NCBI RefSeq assembly: GCF_027744825.2
Contig: NC_071347.1
Location: 20,594,001-20,658,000 of the forward strand
Length of the DNA: 64,000 nucleotides
Direction of reading: 5' to 3'
Origin: Synchiropus splendidus
Taxonomy: Eukaryota; Chordata; Actinopteri; Syngnathiformes; Callionymidae
Below, piece after piece: positions 14,961 through 28,820 of the stretch. The notes under the pieces were generated by a model, which saw only the letters and a program-made list of their open reading frames with translations, ran no database searches and had not been told where the DNA came from. The position numbers and the translations under genes were made by a program. Each line of letters begins with the position of its first letter. Position 1 is the first letter of the stretch.

Positions 14961-17900
14961 ATACCCTTTTCATGGAAACCTCTATGACGGCATCGTGGTT
15001 ACTACACAGGCACGAGTGTGCACAAATTTAAGGCGTCTCACTGAGAGAACAGGGCGTCCTATTTCTCATGTTGGGGCCACCAGGACGCCCTGATGCCTCC
15101 CCAGCAAAGCCTGCCCAAGGTGGACACAGACATCACATTATAAACATGGGAAATGTTCCAGTCAAAGAGAGTGAGTCTCACATCTCGCCCACGCCGTGCT
15201 CTCTCATTATCCTTTGATCAGCTGACACACACCTTCTGGAGCCAACACCTAAATCACATCTAAAGAGAGACTCAAATGTTCCTCTCCTCTGTTCGCGTAG
15301 CGCCGGCATCATCACGTAGTTAACAGCAATAATAGTCACATTTACAGAGCCGTTCCAGCGAGTTCCTTCTGCTTCAAGTGGCCAAAGTTTAATTGCTAGT
15401 GTCCCCAAGCGGAGAAATAATTGGCCTGCAGACCAGCAGCGGCCGCACTCTCTCCCCGGGGCTTCCTCCTTATTTCCAGCAGCAGCGGCGGCGGAGCAGG
15501 GCGGGGTTCCCATCAGGTGCAGCAGTACAAAGGAAATGTAATTGGTCCTTAGTTCCCAGATCTGTGTTGCTCTTCAGGACTCTCTGTGTTTCTCTCATCA
15601 CTTGCGGTCGCGTCGCCGTGTTCTGCGATTCCAAAGTGGTTTTGTGACATTGACTTTGTTTCCTGGCCTCGTGTGACATGAACCCGCCAAAGCCTCTTCT
15701 GGCAAGAGTGGGGAAGGAGAGCACACATCAGTCTCTCCGGGTTGTCATGGTAACCGTTGCCTTACACTTCACGTTCCGCCTGTCTACAGAACCCATCATG
15801 GCGGATACCTCACTGGGTCCGTCGACTGGAGACTAGATAAACGCCGGGGTCCAGTTTCAGTGGGATTGTACTTGCACTTGTTGACTTTGTATCGTACGAC
15901 AACAGGGAGAAATAAAGTTTATCTTTTGCAGTGTGTTTAAGCCCTGCAGCGTTGGCGCCTCTACTTCTTTGAGTCTTTTCAAGCCCCGACCTCAAAGGAG
16001 CTCTTCTTTGTCTCGCACAACCAGGAACGCCAATTAAGTCAGAGGCTTGTGCAGTGGGACAAAAAGGAAGTGGCTTCCAGTAAGCACTCGGTTTTCCTCC
16101 CACATAAACACGAAGGTTGAGTGAGTGGTTTTTGCCACTTACTAGCATCGAGCCATGTAAAACCAACTTCCTCTTTCTGGTTAAACGTCACACATTTGGT
16201 TCCAAAACTAAAATACTCTTTAAGAAGAAAAGTAATGACAAGTTGATATTCTTCTTTTTTTTAAATATGATTTTTTAAAACATGAACTTGAACTCGCCTG
16301 ATCATCTCCACTTCTCATTTGCATCAGTAATGGAGCGATCAAGTGAGTGAACGACCGACTGGGTGAACAGCCAGACCATAATCAGACTTTGTCCAAATCC
16401 CAGTGAAGCTCACCCTGAGAGCCAACGAGGGCGGATGGAGCTGCTGATGAAAGATGAAGAGGGTGAAGCTTCTATTTAAAAACACTTCTCTGCTCCGCCC
16501 TCATCCACTTACACTAAAATAAATGAGCATCCGATTGCAGTTGTTTTGTATTTTTTAATGATCTTTGTTCTTCATACATGTCATTCAGGGTCGATCGCGT
16601 CAAACGTACGGCCCGCAGGCTGAATGAAAACAATGGAGCACTTCCATCAGATTAGATCATCGGAGCACCATCAGGTGTCTCTCTCTTCACTCTAACTACC
16701 TCTGACTGGACCGGCTGGTTTCGAGTCAGCACCTGCGCTTAATATTAAGCCCAACAACTCTCCTGACGGAGCGCCCCCCACAGCTGGCTTGCTGTGAACT
16801 TCCTGACAGAGCGAGCTGACCTCAGATCAGACACTAAAACATCATTAAACCTTGGTGGTGATGAGCCGTCAGCTCTCGGCACCTGCCGCACGCCTCCTCT
16901 GGCGGAGGAACTTGGTTAGCACCTTGTCAGAGCCGAGGCCGGCTTCCTAATAAGCTTCGACGTTCCCCGCGCTCCCCTGTCAATCACCGGCAGGTGGGAG
17001 AGGACCACTGGCAGCTCGGACTGAAACAACCGGAGTGAGAGCGTGAGGAAGAAGAGTGTGGACCAGAACCTTAGAGGCAGAAACATTTACAAGTTTACTG
17101 AATAGCCATTTACTCTGGCTGATGTTTACGCTCTACAAACGTGAAGCTACATGAAGAAGCACAGCTTCACTCAGGTCTGTCTCCTCATGACCTCTGGCGC
17201 ACGCCCATACTCGCACTCAGAGGCGGTTCAGGGTTCTCCTCCTCCTCCCAGTCTGCCAGGAACCTTCATCCCACCATCTGCACAAATGGAGCCGATTGCT
17301 TCCATCCATCACCATTTAAAGACCATTGTCTGGATCCTCACTTCCTGCTGTTATTGAGGAACTGGAGAAAACATCCGGCAACATCCATCTATTAAAACTC
17401 CATTAAGCCTCGACCACTGCAGTAAGATCCATTTGTAGAAGATATTAATGTCACTGTTTGAAGACGGAACCTTTCATAAACCCAGAGACGTTCTGGAAGA
17501 ATCTTCTGTGATGACGTGGCGTTTACGCCTCCAGAGGTCCGCTATTATCGTCATGCATATGTATGATTTGTATTTTCTATGCCAGCATGGAGCTAAATAT
17601 TGGCATTGAAGTAGAAGGATTTGAAAGGAAAGATTTAAAGGCCACAGGTCTTTGGAGGAAATTACCTGAAAAGAGTAGATAAACTCACAAATCCCGGTAG
17701 AAAAAAACAGGCTGTCCATCAGAAAACAGATAAAAATGAAGTTCAATAAATCTGTGTCACTCAGACTCCAAAGGTATGAACAGCCTAAACGCAACACTCC
17801 AAAAATAGTCAACAGAAGACAATGAAAGATAAACATGATACAGCTCTCACAGCTGGGCTTTACGATCAATAATTGAGAAATGCAACGCGTGCAGAATCAC

Positions 17901-20900
17901 AAGAGTTCCTGACTCAAAAGTCAGCAGGAAGTGAAAGCAACGCTCCCTCGACAATAAAAAAGAACAAAATGAACCCAGATTCCTGGAAACTGAAATATTA
18001 CATTTTTATTAGCGAGTTCATTCCGCAGCGAGCAGAGGAACGACTGCAGTGCCACGGACAACGGCGCGTTCTGGTGAGAGCCCAGACAACTTTGAGGGAG
18101 GTGTCTGGCAGCATAAATTTTAACTGTCTCCGTGTGTGACCTGGCCGGTTCTGTTCACACCCGCTCGTGAGTTCCAGCTCCCTCTTTCATGGGTGATGTC
18201 TCACTCAAGTGGACCCATTTCATGCTCTCCGAGTTTCAAACAGGCAAGGATTTCTGCGGTTGAGACAAACGGTAAACTGTCAATTGACAACAACAGAATT
18301 AATGATAGTACGTGCATGTTCTGGAACGAAGGGGGGACAGAGAGAGAAACCACCAGGCTGCTCAGCTCAGCAGGCCATGACCCTTTTCAACAATCACTCC
18401 ACTAGAAAATCCCCATGGCTTCCTGGATATTGTCCAGGACGTTCAGCACAGGAGCGCCTGAGGCTAAAGAGTATCCCAGCTGCTAGTCCGGTCTTTAGCG
18501 TATCATAGGTCACATAAAACCAGACTGAGTCATCTATTATCCTCTGTGTAGCTGTTGCGGAAACCAGAGCCACCAGAAAGGTTTACAATGGAAACAAATT
18601 TGGAGAAGTGCATGTAAACATCAACAAGTTCTTATCTGGGCACGAAGTCTAATTTTATATGAAACCCAAATGTTGATCAGATTATCTTGATTTGACAACA
18701 GAACATGTATGCTGATGTTAGACATGTCTAACCAGATTAAGAAAAGGTTCAACGCAGATCCAGTTATCAGATCCAGTCAGGCTGGATTAATATTCCAGGA
18801 CCAGATGATATCAAAACAAAGCACTCTTTAAAAGGAAAAACAGATTAAGATTTTACTCTGACTGCAAGGCTGTCAAACCCACACTCCATTCCGAACCAGA
18901 CCGAGGACAAATCTGACAGCCAACCTCATTAAATTATGAGATTATCCAGATTAAGATTAGCTTCATTTTAGCCAGATTACACTTGTATTTTTTCAATTGC
19001 AGTTCATTTATCAGATGCGTCTGGGCTCTGACGAAAACCTCCAAATCCAAATCTAATAAATCAATATTCTGAGCATAGATTTACTCATTAAATGATCACC
19101 AGATTAAAGACGTGCTGCTGGAAACTTTAATCAAGTGTCAAACAAAAAGTCAGGTCACTTGATAGGAATCACTCATACAGGTAGTGCTAATGCTATGCTA
19201 ACATTCATGTGCATTAAAAGCCTAGAAAGTGTCAAGGTGTCGTGAGTGAATTGTGGGTCATGTGGGCCGACGGCGCTCTCATGGGGTGCTGAGGTGTCGT
19301 GTGGAGGATAGATTACATAGCACAAAGTAAGTGAGATCTAAATAAAGCCTCCATGAGGAACGTTGAGCGGACTCATTCCAGCTTTTCCTCCTCGCCGCCT
19401 CCCAACATTTACAGGAGCAACAAAGTCCTCCACCACTGAGAAGAACCACTGATCAACAACAGCTCTCGAACCGTAACCTATAATCCGTGTTCATCGATGG
19501 GTTTTGGTGCAGGATTTGTGTCTCTGCTGCTACTGTGCAGCCAGACAGAGAAACTCAGTGACCCGCTGAGTTCACCTGCCGGAGGAAGGTTCCGGAAAAA
19601 CATCGCATCTGACATTTGGAGGCTTCAGTTGCTGTAAATGTCAAAAAGACGTTTGGAGGGTTTTGCTCAGAATGATAGGATGGTTGTTGTGTTTCGAGTC
19701 AGAGAGGAGTCACTGCGACAGCCAGATCCAGATTAAATTATTCTAAATTGGTAATCCAGGTCAGGATCAACAAGAGAATCCAGAACTCCTTGATAGGAGC
19801 AGATCAAATCACAAGAGGAAGTCAATGTCATTCATGGTTGTCAATCACTTCTCCATAACAAAATCCTGCTAGTGTGTAGATTTTATTTTTCCTCTGACAT
19901 CTTGTTCATTTTGAAAGCAGAACTCACAGCTTCATGCTCGCTCTCATAAAACCACACTAAAACCTTCGCAGTTGGATCCTTCAGAGGACGACAGCTGAGA
20001 GCTAAGCCGTTGGTTCACATGATTCACCGCGTGTGGAGATCACGTGTGATGGCAGGAACACAAGTTTTCCTCCGCTCTGGACCACACGTCCTCAACTGCC
20101 CTGGTCAAAATTCCAGGAGGACAACACATAAAAAGGTGACCAAAGGTAGCAGCGAAGTTGTTGGCTGGTTGTGAACATGTGATAAATCAGATTTACTGTT
20201 GATGACGAGGGGCTTCTTCTTTGACATGTCAGTGACTTGTCTGGTAAATGGAGGACTCACTACATTGTCACGCGGAGCAGCTGTTGTGTCTTTGGCCTCA
20301 GAGTGACGCTGGCATTTGTGACTTAGAAAAAGAATCCAGACGTCTTCTGTCATCCGGCCATCTGCCGACACTAGCCAGTGATTCTGCCTCCACGCTTGTC
20401 CTGCGTTTGGCTGCGCTGCCTGTCTGTCGTGTGCTTCCACTCTTCTCTGTGTTTACATCGGCTCTGACAAGTGCGAGGAGTGCCAACGTGCTCCGACCTC
20501 CTCCGGATGATTTCTTCACAAACGATCACATTCCAGGAGTGTAATTATCACTGTCCGACGACTCAGCGGTTCCTTAGCAACCGCTTTCCCCGACAGCAGC
20601 AGCGATTCTCTTCAGAACCAGCCCAAGTGTATGTGAGTCATCGGAGAGTGCAACGATGTCTTCTCTGGAACAAACTGCATCAGCACAAGTCACCTGACAC
20701 GCCACATCACATCACTGATCAGGAGCACCAGGAAGAAAAGGTGGAGTCATTTAGAGTTTTAAGGCCATGAAAATACCTTTTATTCTATTGCTTATATTTT
20801 CAACATATTGTTATACTGTTGTGTTTTAGTTCATTATTTTTATTGTTTTATTTACTTATTTCCTTCACTAATTTAATGTTTTTAACATCATATATCAAAT

Positions 20901-23824
20901 GTTTACTTTCTGTTTTTTGTTATTCAACTGTGCCTTTTTTTTACTTACTTTCTTTTTAATTCCATTCACTGCTTTTCTAGGGCCTTGTATTTCTTTGTTT
21001 TTCTTGGTTTGTTGTGCTAGCGATGCTATTCCTAGCGACGTTGCACAGGGAATCAAACTGTCAGCTTTGTCAGCGTGCGCTCATGCTGGGCGCCGACAGT
21101 GGCGGAGGTTCGAGTGTTATGGATTTATAAATTACTTCATCATGAGCTCATTTCCCCATCCGGGTCCCAGAGGTGGAAGTCTGTCCCAGCTGCCAGGGTG
21201 ACAAGGCAGTCTCATCACAGGACACTTAAATGTTTAACCGGAGTGGCATCACAGCGATAAACTAGTCGTCATTATCTGATTTTGCATCGTATCACCTCTC
21301 CTGTATCGGGAAACACGTATCATAACGCAAGATACCTGACAATACATCATGGTCACCCACATAGCTGGATGTCAGCAAGACCACCGGAGACGCACTTCTC
21401 GAGTGCAAGCTCTGGACAGAGACGGTGATGAACTGACAAACTGTTGGAGCAGCCTGGGTGTCAGCATGGACGACAGACTAGCAGGACACCGACCGCGACA
21501 GTCAGCTGGTTGCTCAGATTGGACTGTGGAAGTGGGCCAGAACAAATGGGAGGGATTTGGAAAAAGATGACTGCGGGGAACGCGTCATGGCAGGACGCAG
21601 GTTTGGCGTGAGCGAAAGGTCACTGATGAAACCGCAGGTTGAACTTGCATGCACATGAAGGACGGAACACCAGAGCAACAAGACTTCTTTGAACTGCCCA
21701 CCAACAACCAATTCATTTGTGGAAGCTCCCCTCCCCCAAAATGCAGGTCACCACAATATAAGTCTGACAGTTGAATGTCACAGCGGTGAGGAGACAGTGC
21801 CCTCCTCCTGGCCAATGCGCATGAAAAAAATCTTGGAATGTAACAACAAAAAATCCGATCCTGCCACAGTTTCCCGGCCCAGAACCACCAGTCCAGTGCA
21901 CTGATTTGTCGGCTCCACAGGGAGCAGCGATGTGTTCTGAATTTGACAATCACCTATTTGTCTCTGGTGAACGCAGTTTAGCAGCGAACGACTCGGTGCC
22001 GGCAAGACTGGCGCGTGATTGATGCCCAGATGATGTAGAAACAACTTCCCTCAATAGCTGGTCTATCCCAAATCAAACGGCTCGCTGCGATCACAGCGGG
22101 CTCAAGACTCAATCAACTCGCCCGTCAATCTCCGGTTTTCCATTTCACCGCGGATATTGAGCCAGAACAGCGCCGGAGGTACAAACGCGGCGAGCAATCT
22201 ACTCCTTCAATCTGCTGAGCGAAAGTGATGAACTTCATCAGTGGTGAAGATTCTGAGGACAACACTGATCACATTCTTCACGTCTTCTCAAATTGATACA
22301 TGCCACATTTTTATGCCTTTAACCTGGTCAAACTGGTCAACAATGAGAGAATATTGAATTTTGTCAAACCCTTCCTGGTACCTCCTATTCATAGCCACCA
22401 GTAGACATCAATGTCTTTTTATTTCATGTCATTTTCCGCCCTCTCACCGCTTCTTGTCTCAATGATCGCCTGAGTGTCAACAATGAATCCTGAAGTAACT
22501 TCCAGTTGCAGTTTGTAATTTCAGCACCATTTCCACCGTTTCCCATGTGACCATATTTAACCCTTTCATGTAACTTTGTATTCACGACTCATCCACTGAA
22601 ATTGTTCTACCGTGATTATGAGAGTTACAGAGAGAGAGAGAGTTACAGTTTGTAGTCACCAGAATGTGTGTATTAGCAACACACTCTCCACCAAATAAAC
22701 AAGATTCGGGGTCAGAACTCTCCTTCAACGATGGGCAGTCAAGAACGTGGAAGATAAAAGGGTCTGACAGCTGATTTGTCACGGATGTTAGCAATGTGCT
22801 GGCGCTCCATCACTCCGTCATCTGCGCGTGGGTGTTGGTGACCGAGCAGACCTGGACCCGCACCAGCTGTCTCTCTGGGAGTTGATAATAAGTCTGACAG
22901 CAAAGGGTTAGAAGGTCAGAGCAGAATCTGATAATAAAGATACCGTGGCTCCTGCGTCGATCAATGGAGCTACTTTCAGACAGGGCAGGCTCGGGTCGAC
23001 TGCAGCGCCGGAGCTTTGAGCAGCAAATGTCAGACCCGCATGGCTTCATTGACCCGCCACTCTAGCTGACATGACAATGACTCTGATTATTTTTAAATAG
23101 ATGGAGTCATGCTGAGCCAGTCAGTCCATGGAAATGGCAGACAGGCAGGACGCTCGAGTCCCACCGCGAGTTATTCTGGACCACGGCGACACCAGTCTTC
23201 TCACTGTGACAGCGAACCAAAGGGTAGCTGGTGTTAACGCGGAAAGACTTTGGAGCCATAAAGCATCCCGTTAGAGCTGCCACTCTCACGCATCCGAACG
23301 AAGAATCAGAACGGCAGTATTTGATTAAAGAGTCAGACCAGGCCCATTTAGCTGCTCCCCGAACTGAACCAGAGATGGATTCCACTTCCAGCTTCTCTAA
23401 TTACATCTCCCGAGAAATAAACCAAATTAAATTGAGCAGCAAAATGTTTTGCTAAAGAGAGCAACATTCATCCTAATAGCCAAACGTACAAAGTGACACC
23501 CGCGATCGATAAAAGACTCGGCTCCGCCTGCTCTCAGACGCCGGCAGCAGAATGAATCATGAAAGAAAGGCAGATAATTACATTCTTTCCATCCTCATAT
23601 ATTTTACATTAGATCAGATCACTTTTGTATAATGGAATCTCATAAGTAGTTTACGAGGTAAGAGGGGTTATGTCAGGCGTTCGTGGAGACAACGCTCACT
23701 CAGGAAACTTTTTATATCCAGGCAAATTACACTCGGCTCAACATGACTGCCGCAGACACATTTGATCAGTTGACTTGTTGACAAACTAAACCTCGCTCAC
23801 GCTGCTGATGTTATGCTTATGGGT
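14961..23824. other. Long gene-free stretch
   Basis: I find no protein exon, tRNA or snRNA here. The frames overlap on both strands and are shorter than 140 codons with no family resemblance. Confidence 0.4.
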
Positions 23825-24030
23825 CGCACCTGTCACAACCAGGATGCAGCTTCCACTGCCTCACTGTGGTCAGGTCCTGGGGGCAGCAGTCCACATAGAG
23901 AGGTCCAGACCTGAATCTCTCTGGCAAACATCTGTCCAGCATGACTCGGGTCTGCACCACCTGCATTGACACAGAGAAGCAGCAGTTGTACTCTGAGTCT
24001 CTCCTGGAAGATCAAGCTTCTCACCACTGA
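23825..24030 (-). mobile_element. Degenerate LINE 3' fragment
   Basis: Read on the minus strand, the segment beginning gtgagaagcttgatcttcc and continuing gagactcagagtacaactg resembles the 3' coding end of the LINE family at 44880-45617. The part after that (ggactgctgcccccaggacc) resembles the stop region of such elements. The middle is rearranged or diverged. The call rests on remembered consensus. Confidence 0.4.
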
Positions 24031-25637
24031 TGACTGAAACATGGCTGACTAAACTGCTTCAATGAGCCACAAACTGTTCTGTAGTTCGATTCTAGTTGTT
24101 TCAATACGTGTCAAATGTTTGAGGTTTAACCTGCCTTTTGACATTACCACATACAAACACAAATTAAAGAGATCCTGGATAATCTGTGCTTCCACACGAC
24201 ATCAGGTTATATATGCAATTGATTGACATCAAACTTATGCCACAGATGACGTCAAGATTTCAGAGGTTATAAATGCCCAGCAATGCTTCTTTTCCTGGTG
24301 AATTTCAGTATTTGAGTTTGGCTATTTTTCTCTCCATGCAAGCGGCAGAAACAGAGCTGGCAGCAGTCAGGTGTTTTTAAGTGACAAGTTGCAGAGAATT
24401 TAAATTCAAGAGGAAGACAAGATAATCTCACATATAACTCACTGGAAGCGAACCTTTATTTGAAGCGTGTGGAGACATGATGTGCTCTTGACGGTGATTA
24501 TGCAGTGACATACCAAAGAGACCTTTCTTTACACCTCTTTCAAAAGCAGACTATCAAAAGCAGTGAAGAATTGTCGTGAGATTAAGGGATTATCCCAGTA
24601 ATGATAAACCGTTTGGACAGTATTGGGTGTCATCAGGGGTTGGTAATTGGAGGCAACCCTTAGTACAACCTCACATCTCCTGGCGTTTAGGGAAATGGAA
24701 GCCAATTAATGGCCAAGTTTAATCACTTTATGAGATTCCTCTGGTGGGATCTCGGGGTTTCTCTTGTCTGCTCAATCTCACGAGCTACTTTCGAAAGAGC
24801 AAGGAGCAGTGATGCAACAACACTCCTCATAATTGGAGAAAAATCAAAGTGCCTTGCTGAGGATCTGTGCCACTCAGAGAGAAGAGGCGACAAAACCACA
24901 GATCATTTCTGAAGTTACATTGGAGCCGTGGCTTTAATCTCACTCATCACATCACAGAAAAAGAAGACTCGACTTCAGAGGAAACAGAGTCAGCTTGTGT
25001 GTCCACAAAAGGAGCGTTGAAGATGTGCAGGTTACCATGGCGATGTTTGCTGCTGTCACATGGTGTCCCAAAGACAAGTCACGTGATGCCGTGGTTTGTT
25101 TGTGCTGGACTCAAGTCAAAACAAGCAGATCAAAACCATCAGTAACACGTGGAGGACAGATGTCATCTTCATCTCTGTTGTGGTAAAGTTTGGTTAATTG
25201 ACTTGACAACAGTTTATAAGAGATGTGCGTCTTGTTGAATACTGCACCCACTCGCTATTTGCTCAGTCAGAGTGAGAAAACAGGAGTCAGCGGTGGCCAT
25301 GACCTGCATCTTGGTGAAGTCTGCCCTCTACTGGTGTGTCATACAAATAGCAACATCTTATTTGTGACTGGAATTAGTGGATTTTTTTTTTCTTCATTCC
25401 CAACTTTCATGATCAATGCCTGCAGATGATGTTTGGACATTAAGATGGTGAAAAGACTATATTGTTCCATCTGGATGAAATGTTTTCATTTTATGGTTAA
25501 CAGAATTACCAGACTGAAACAGTGCAACATATAAGAGTGGAAGTGAAATATATAAGCAGTAACATCCCCTGCTAGCCTTTACTGAAGATGATCGAAAATG
25601 AAAAATATAGAAAGTATACAAAAAGAAAAAAACCGAT
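24031..25637. other. Non-coding stretch before the RNA cluster
   Basis: Nothing recognised. Confidence 0.4.
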
Positions 25638-25654
25638 CGTCCCTGGGTGGGCTC

Positions 25655-25705
<51 letters not shown>

Positions 25706-25711
25706 AGAGAC
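25638..25711 (-). tRNA. tRNA-Asn-GTT: tRNA-Asn (GTT)
   Basis: The 74-nt minus-strand gene folds as a complete cloverleaf: acceptor gtctctg/cagggac, D arm gcgc/gcgc, anticodon stem ttcgg/ccgaa with loop ctgttaa, T arm ggtgg/ccacc. The body agrees with the conserved vertebrate tRNA-Asn sequence as I remember it. Internal A box (tggcgcaatcgg) and B box (ggttcgagccc) are intact. The downstream (left) flank has a T run on the minus strand for Pol III termination. There is no intron. Confidence 0.98.
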
Positions 25712-26183
25712 AACTGGCCGGGTCAGTGGCAGTGTGCCGATATAAACGTCATTTCAACGTCACATTGCTGGAGAAAACTTGTTTCAGAAACCGATCACAA
25801 CAAAGACACAAAAGACACCCAAGATGTAAAAACCCGCATACATACCCACAATAGATAAACAATTATAACAACATATAAATGAATAGCAGCGGCATAATAG
25901 CCAAATTGAAGGCACAGTGCTGTTATTATGACAAATGGTGGCGCTGTTGCTCACACCATTGACGTACTTCAGCTATGCCAGCAGCACAGTCACATTTTAT
26001 TCCGTGTCAAACGGGTTATTACCCTTGAACAAAAATTCGCAGCATGTTGCAGAGGAAGAACAAAGGCACTCTAGCGGATGTCAGTGCAGTAATTCAGCAG
26101 CTGTTAAGACTACAGAGCTTCAGTGTACACACTTAGATAAGTGAATTGGAAAACCTATACTTGGTGCAACCAAAAAAACCGAT

Positions 26184-26200
26184 CGTCCCTGGGTGGGCTC

Positions 26201-26251
<51 letters not shown>

Positions 26252-26257
26252 AGAGAC
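26184..26257 (-). tRNA. tRNA-Asn-GTT: tRNA-Asn (GTT)
   Basis: The same 74-nt body as the copy at 25638, on the same strand 546 bp away, with atcggttttttt directly after the gene. The short downstream flank (ccgat) and the first bases upstream are also shared, so the two are recent duplicates. Confidence 0.98.
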
Positions 26258-26633
26258 AACTGGCGTCCCCAGGACGTACTGACGGAATAAGTGCTCGGCC
26301 TGAGTCGAACGCACGACCGCCCTGCAATTGTGTTTTGCATACCCCGGGAACTTGCAAAGGCTCAAGGGAAACAAATCTCTCTGGCAGAGGTGTTAGTTAC
26401 TTCACTGAATCAGAATGTGTAACATATCGCGGTCCTGAAGGATCATGGGAGTGGGTGATTGGTGGTAGGATGCACATATGATATGATACTGTCAGATAAT
26501 TCTGTTGACTGTTTAGAAAGAAATCGTCGCAAAAGCGTTTCTTCGTGCAGCGAGGGTGCTCAGCCTGCGTGTGTCCTCGAGGAGCAGTCAGCAATGATTT
26601 TAACCTGGAAAGTCAGACTTCACCCGCACACCT

Positions 26634-26639
26634 GTCTCT

Positions 26640-26690
<51 letters not shown>

Positions 26691-26707
26691 GAGCCCACCC
26701 AGGGACG
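26634..26707 (+). tRNA. tRNA-Asn-GTT: tRNA-Asn (GTT)
   Basis: An intact body on the + strand, divergent from the two minus copies to its left. The terminator is a long T run at 26710-26719. The upstream region differs from those of the copies at 32-35 kb. Confidence 0.98.
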
Positions 26708-26976
26708 GATTTTTTTTTTAACTTGTTAAAATCACTACTTTAATTCTCATTTATGGATATAGTGTATTATTTATGCATATAGTTTGTCATGACGTTGTCA
26801 AATCCGACCCGTCCCACGTGGCCTGCAGCCACTCCACGGCACTTTCAGGAGGCGGCCGCCTCAAACATACCCCCACCCTACACATGCCATTGTGTCTGGA
26901 AATCTTGCTCCTTCCCCCGCTCCTGGCTCACAGCCATTATGTTTATACAACCATCTTCTCGCGGGACAGCACGCAG

Positions 26977-27049
26977 GCCTCGTTGGCGCAGTAGGCAGCG
27001 CGTCAGTCTCATAATCTGAAGGTCGTGAGTTCGAGCCTCACACGGGGCA
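26977..27049 (+). tRNA. tRNA-Met-CAT: tRNA-Met (CAT), elongator type
   Basis: The 73-nt gene has acceptor gcctcgt paired with acggggc (one G:U-type pair) and discriminator A, anticodon loop ctcataa, T arm cgtgag/ctcacg-like and B box agttcgagcc. It lacks initiator-tRNA hallmarks such as an AGCAGAG acceptor stem, so it should be the elongator. A strong T run starts at 27054. Confidence 0.97.
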
Positions 27050-27633
27050 CTTGTTTTTTTTTTGACAATGACAGTAGATTTACATCAACACCACAGGAAA
27101 TTAGCATGTTAGTCTAGCTGCTCTGTAATCTAATGTCTGAAGTTTTTGTCAGTTCTGGGGAGCTGGTTTGAAGCTAAATCATATTCCATCTAGCTCCAAG
27201 GGAAAGGAGAGATTCAAAAGCAATACATGACAATAGGCCAACCTATTAGTCTGCACCCACAGGCAATGTTCCCTCCAGTTTTTCATGTGTCTGAGCAAAC
27301 ACACCAACTGTGTGCGCGATCTGTCGTTGTCGGCTGTGGTGACTGCTGTAATAGTTTATAAGCAAATAATCTTTTAAAAATATTGGCATATTGCCAACTT
27401 TGAGGAATGGAACATGTGTGGAATTTAAAATAAAAAAGGTAGAAATAAAAGTCTTTCAATTGTCTTTGAATTCTATAGATTCTTTACATGCTTGTTAAAC
27501 TGAGTCACAATGTAATATATTCACTAGGGATAGTCCGATCAGGGTTTTAATCCGGTCATTCCCGTCTCCGCACAAACGACACCTATTGTTTATCCACAAT
27601 ATATACTTAAGTAACAAGGACAAAATGAACCAA
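27050..27633. other. Spacer with a possible hAT end
   Basis: No gene. The segment near 27528-27550 (agggatagtccgatcaggg) resembles one end of a fish hAT-type element whose other end may be the gatcgg-rich part near 31300-31392. This is a weak call. Confidence 0.3.
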
Positions 27634-28495
27634 AGGGCGCTTTCACACTGCGGGTTCTGTCTCGAGACAAAGCTCTTTCGGCTCACAAGTCCGAGATATA
27701 AACACAAACAAGTCGGGTTTTGGCCGCGGACTTGATCACCGCTGGAGACCTGCACTTTGTCCTGGGAAAGGCTCAGCGGGTGGTGAGCTTCTCACCTCAG
27801 ATGACTCGGCGCTAGACGCTGCAAACTACGCGTACAGCGCGACTCCACACAAACCTGATAAATGCTGGGCAGTAAAGGGTCTGATCGCTGTCTAGGTGGA
27901 CAACATGGTTCAAAAACAACTTCTCAACTTCTTCTCAACAACACTGAGGTGTGCAGCCGGGAGCTGCAGGAAAATTGCGCTTCGCAGCGCACAGAAACGG
28001 TCCAGGACTCGCGATGTGTGCGGGTGTTTGATAACTCACGTGTTTTCGCCGTTATTAGGCTGATAAACATCTGATTTTATTGACTGACAGATTTGCTTAA
28101 ATGAATAATGCCACGCTCCACTGTAACTATTTTCACTGCAGATCTCGCCGCAGTCTGTCTGCATGAGGACACCGAAGAGGTAAGACGCTGATTTTCCCGA
28201 AGATCACCGGACTATTCATTGATCATTTCTGACATCGGGATCTGAACTTCACTGATTAAAAGCTTCTCCATCTTCAGTAATCTCTCTCACTGTGTTCAAC
28301 GTGTTGTGAGAGCAGCGTGGATCAGTCAAGACGCTCCGTGTTATGCAGCTTGTTTCCACTATTTCCTTGTAAAATAAACATGACAAGACTCTTCCATGTT
28401 TAGTTTTGGCTGTGAAACGCCACATTCTGTTACAGCCGTGGCGGAGCTCCGTCATCCAGTCGGACTCAGACCCATCCGTAGTGTGAAAGCGCCCT
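27634..28495. mobile_element. TIR element with AGGGCGCTTTCACACT ends
   Basis: The left end reads agggcgctttcacactgcgg and the right end ccgtagtgtgaaagcgccct, a near-perfect inverted repeat. The 3-nt repeat caa on each side (27631-27633 and 28496-28498) fits the 3-bp target duplication of PIF/Harbinger-type elements. No transposase-like frame of useful length is present, so it is non-autonomous or a relic. It sits between two tRNA-Met genes. Confidence 0.7.
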
Positions 28496-28629
28496 CAAAC
28501 TACAAGAACACCAAGGGGAGCTGCAGGAAAACGTGCCCGGGAACGGAATTTTTTTTTCTCCCACAAGGATAGCCACACTTAAGATCAACCTCCTTGGCTG
28601 CTTCGGGTCACATTAACACTAACTCCCAG

Positions 28630-28702
28630 GCCTCGTTGGCGCAGCAGGCAGCGCGTCAGTCTCATAATCTGAAGGTCGTGAGTTCGAGCCTCACACGGGG
28701 CA
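28630..28702 (+). tRNA. tRNA-Met-CAT: tRNA-Met (CAT), weak terminator
   Basis: Same body as the other two Met genes except one D-loop change (gcagcaggca instead of gcagtaggca). The flanks resemble those of the copy at 34195: upstream cctccttggctg, downstream ggatagctatgtagattt. Here the downstream sequence is cttctttctgg with no run of four Ts, whereas the sister copy has ccttttgg. Termination may be inefficient or farther downstream. Confidence 0.95.
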
Positions 28703-28737
28703 CTTCTTTCTGGATAGCTATGTAGATTTCATTGTTA

Positions 28738-28820
28738 TCAGAAAAACTTTATTAATCCCAAGGGAAATTATGTTTCTAACATGCTCTGTACTCAACATAT
28801 CACAATAAATTAAAAAGAAC
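28738..28820 (-). mobile_element. Short LINE 3' tail
   Basis: The + strand text atcagaaaaactttattaat and the following ctcaacatatcacaataaat match the non-coding 3' end of the LINE at 302-800. Only about 80 bp is present, so this is a severely 5'-truncated insertion just downstream of the tRNA-Met at 28630. Confidence 0.7.

Noticed and set aside
26292..26325. Minus-strand text resembling the 3' half of tRNA-Met (ggtcgtgcgttcgactcagg)
   Set aside because: Short and gapped against tRNA-Met; a chance or very old fragment cannot be told apart.
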